Of a stretch of DNA of 7,120 nucleotides, positions 6,322 to 7,120 are shown piece after piece; the first letter of the stretch is position 1; the number at the start of each line of letters is the position of its first letter. The translations under genes were made by a program, and so were the position numbers. This DNA is from Opitutaceae bacterium (GTDB lineage Bacteria > Verrucomicrobiota > Verrucomicrobiia > Opitutales > Opitutaceae). The notes under the pieces are model-generated. The model did not search any database and was not told where the DNA came from. It saw nothing but the letters and a program-made list of their open reading frames with translations. The stretch is from NCBI GenBank assembly GCA_029979145.1, contig JAPOIC010000103.1:1-7120 (forward strand), written 5' to 3'.

Positions 6322-7120
6322 CTGACCACCAACCGCAAGGCGCTCACCGTCAATTTGGACGCCAGTAAATACGGCACCTTTGCGGAAATCGGCGCCGGCC
6401 AGGAGGTCGCCCGCGTGTTCTTTCAAGCCGGCGGCGCGTCGGGCACCATCGCCAAGACGATCTCCGCCTACGACATGACCTTCAGCGACGCCATCTACGG
6501 CAAGTCGCCGCGCTACGTTTCCCGCGAGCGGCTCGCGCTCATGCTCGACCACGAGTTCGTCCTCCTCAAGGAGCGCCTGGCGGAGGAGCGCGGCGAACAC
6601 ACGGAGTTCTTCGTTTTCGCCGACACGGTTTCCGCCCGAAATTTCACCGGCACGAACGAGCAGCACGGTTGGATGGGTGTGCGCTTCCAGACCGAGCCCG
6701 GCAGCGAGCCCAGCGAGGTCATCATGCACGTGCGGATGTGGGACAAGGAAAACGTCCTGCAGCAGGAAGCGCTCGGCGTCGTCGGCACCAACATGGTTTA
6801 CGGCGCGTTTTACTACCGCGACGACCCGGGCAAATTCATCCAGTCGCTCCTCGACAACCTCAGCCACAACCGCATCGAGGTCGACATGCTGGAATTCCGC
6901 GGCCCGCAGTTCGCGGACGTCGACAACCGCCTGACCTCGCTCCTGCTGGTGCAGCACGGCCTGACCAACGCCGTGATGTTCGGGCCCAAGGGCGAGGTCC
7001 TCCAGCCTTCCGAGATCCTTTACAAGAAGGCCATCATGGTGGAGCGCGGCAGCTTCCGCCCTGTTACGCATGTCAACGTCGACATGCTCAACTGCGCCAC
7101 CGCGCAATTCATGCAGGAGC
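6322..7120 (+). CDS. Conserved protein of unknown function, N-terminal part (3' end outside window)
   Basis: The frame stays open to the window edge, giving about 266 residues. It starts LTTNRKALTVNLD and continues with YGTFAEIGAGQEVARVFFQAGG, SGTIAKTISAYDMTFSDAIYG, MLDHEF, FFVFADTVSARNF, GWMGVRFQ, LQQEALGVVGTN, RIEVDMLEFRGP, VMFGPKGEVLQPSEILYKK and VERGSFRPVTHVNVDML. I recognise this as a conserved family seen in Planctomycetes, Verrucomicrobia and Bacteroidetes. My recollection is that its database names conflict (nicotinate-nucleotide adenylyltransferase or TonB-dependent receptor). I see neither a nucleotidyltransferase HxGH motif nor a signal peptide or TonB box, so no function is assigned. 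The protein looks soluble and cytoplasmic. Codon use is strongly GC-biased, as in its neighbours. No ATG, GTG or TTG exists in frame between the upstream stop (TGA 6256-6258) and the conserved start. CTG 6322 is used here. ATA 6301 would give MSEQKELL before TTNRKAL; the next normal option, TTG 6355, would remove conserved residues. Confidence 0.8.
   Translation, partial: MTTNRKALTVNLDASKYGTFAEIGAGQEVARVFFQAGGASGTIAKTISAYDMTFSDAIYGKSPRYVSRERLALMLDHEFVLLKERLAEERGEHTEFFVFADTVSARNFTGTNEQHGWMGVRFQTEPGSEPSEVIMHVRMWDKENVLQQEALGVVGTNMVYGAFYYRDDPGKFIQSLLDNLSHNRIEVDMLEFRGPQFADVDNRLTSLLLVQHGLTNAVMFGPKGEVLQPSEILYKKAIMVERGSFRPVTHVNVDMLNCATAQFMQE

Noticed and set aside
6286..7107. 273-aa minus-strand reading frame at the right edge
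   Set aside because: The plus strand in this region encodes a patterned conserved protein that runs off the window. The minus frame shows the Val/Glu/His/Gly/Leu-rich composition of an antisense shadow.

Overview
The window is a gene-dense, high-GC piece of a Gram-negative bacterial chromosome. Five complete genes and two genes cut by the window edges fill nearly all of it. The lipid A gene lpxI shows that the organism makes lipopolysaccharide. LpxI, a long-form SufT, a 67K-type SppA and a conserved family of unknown function (6322-7120), together with high GC and few Shine-Dalgarno sequences, fit Verrucomicrobiota, perhaps Opitutaceae. That placement is inferred from family content and was not searched. 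No mobile element, CRISPR array, rRNA, tRNA or phage signal was seen.

Left half, plus strand. The window opens on the last 28 codons of a protein with a tyrosine-rich tail, probably a bacterial tyrosine autokinase of capsule or exopolysaccharide synthesis. After 57 bp comes lpxI, which starts with GTG. A 44-bp gap with a strong stem-loop follows, then a run with no gaps: a bifunctional-nuclease-domain (DUF151) protein, a tRNA-dihydrouridine synthase that overlaps it by 14 nt, and a LarA-type nickel-pincer enzyme that overlaps dus by ATGA. These four genes look like one transcription unit joining envelope, RNA-modification and metabolic functions. No shared pathway is evident.

Right half. larA ends 6 bp from the end of a convergent minus-strand pair, sppA followed by sufT. 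These two are separated by one base, so they are almost certainly co-transcribed and translationally coupled. SppA is a membrane-anchored serine/lysine peptidase. SufT is a stand-alone Fe-S cluster assembly or trafficking factor, and no other suf gene is in view.

Right edge. Divergent from sppA is the N-terminal part of a well-conserved protein of unknown function. Its reading frame has no ATG, GTG or TTG before the apparent conserved N-terminus. The candidate starts are CTG at 6322, behind an AAAAGGAG sequence, or ATA at 6301. This is the most unusual local feature.

No convincing new multi-gene system was found. The points most worth following are the start codon of the last gene, the unassigned substrate of the LarA-type enzyme, and the regulatory details at gene junctions.
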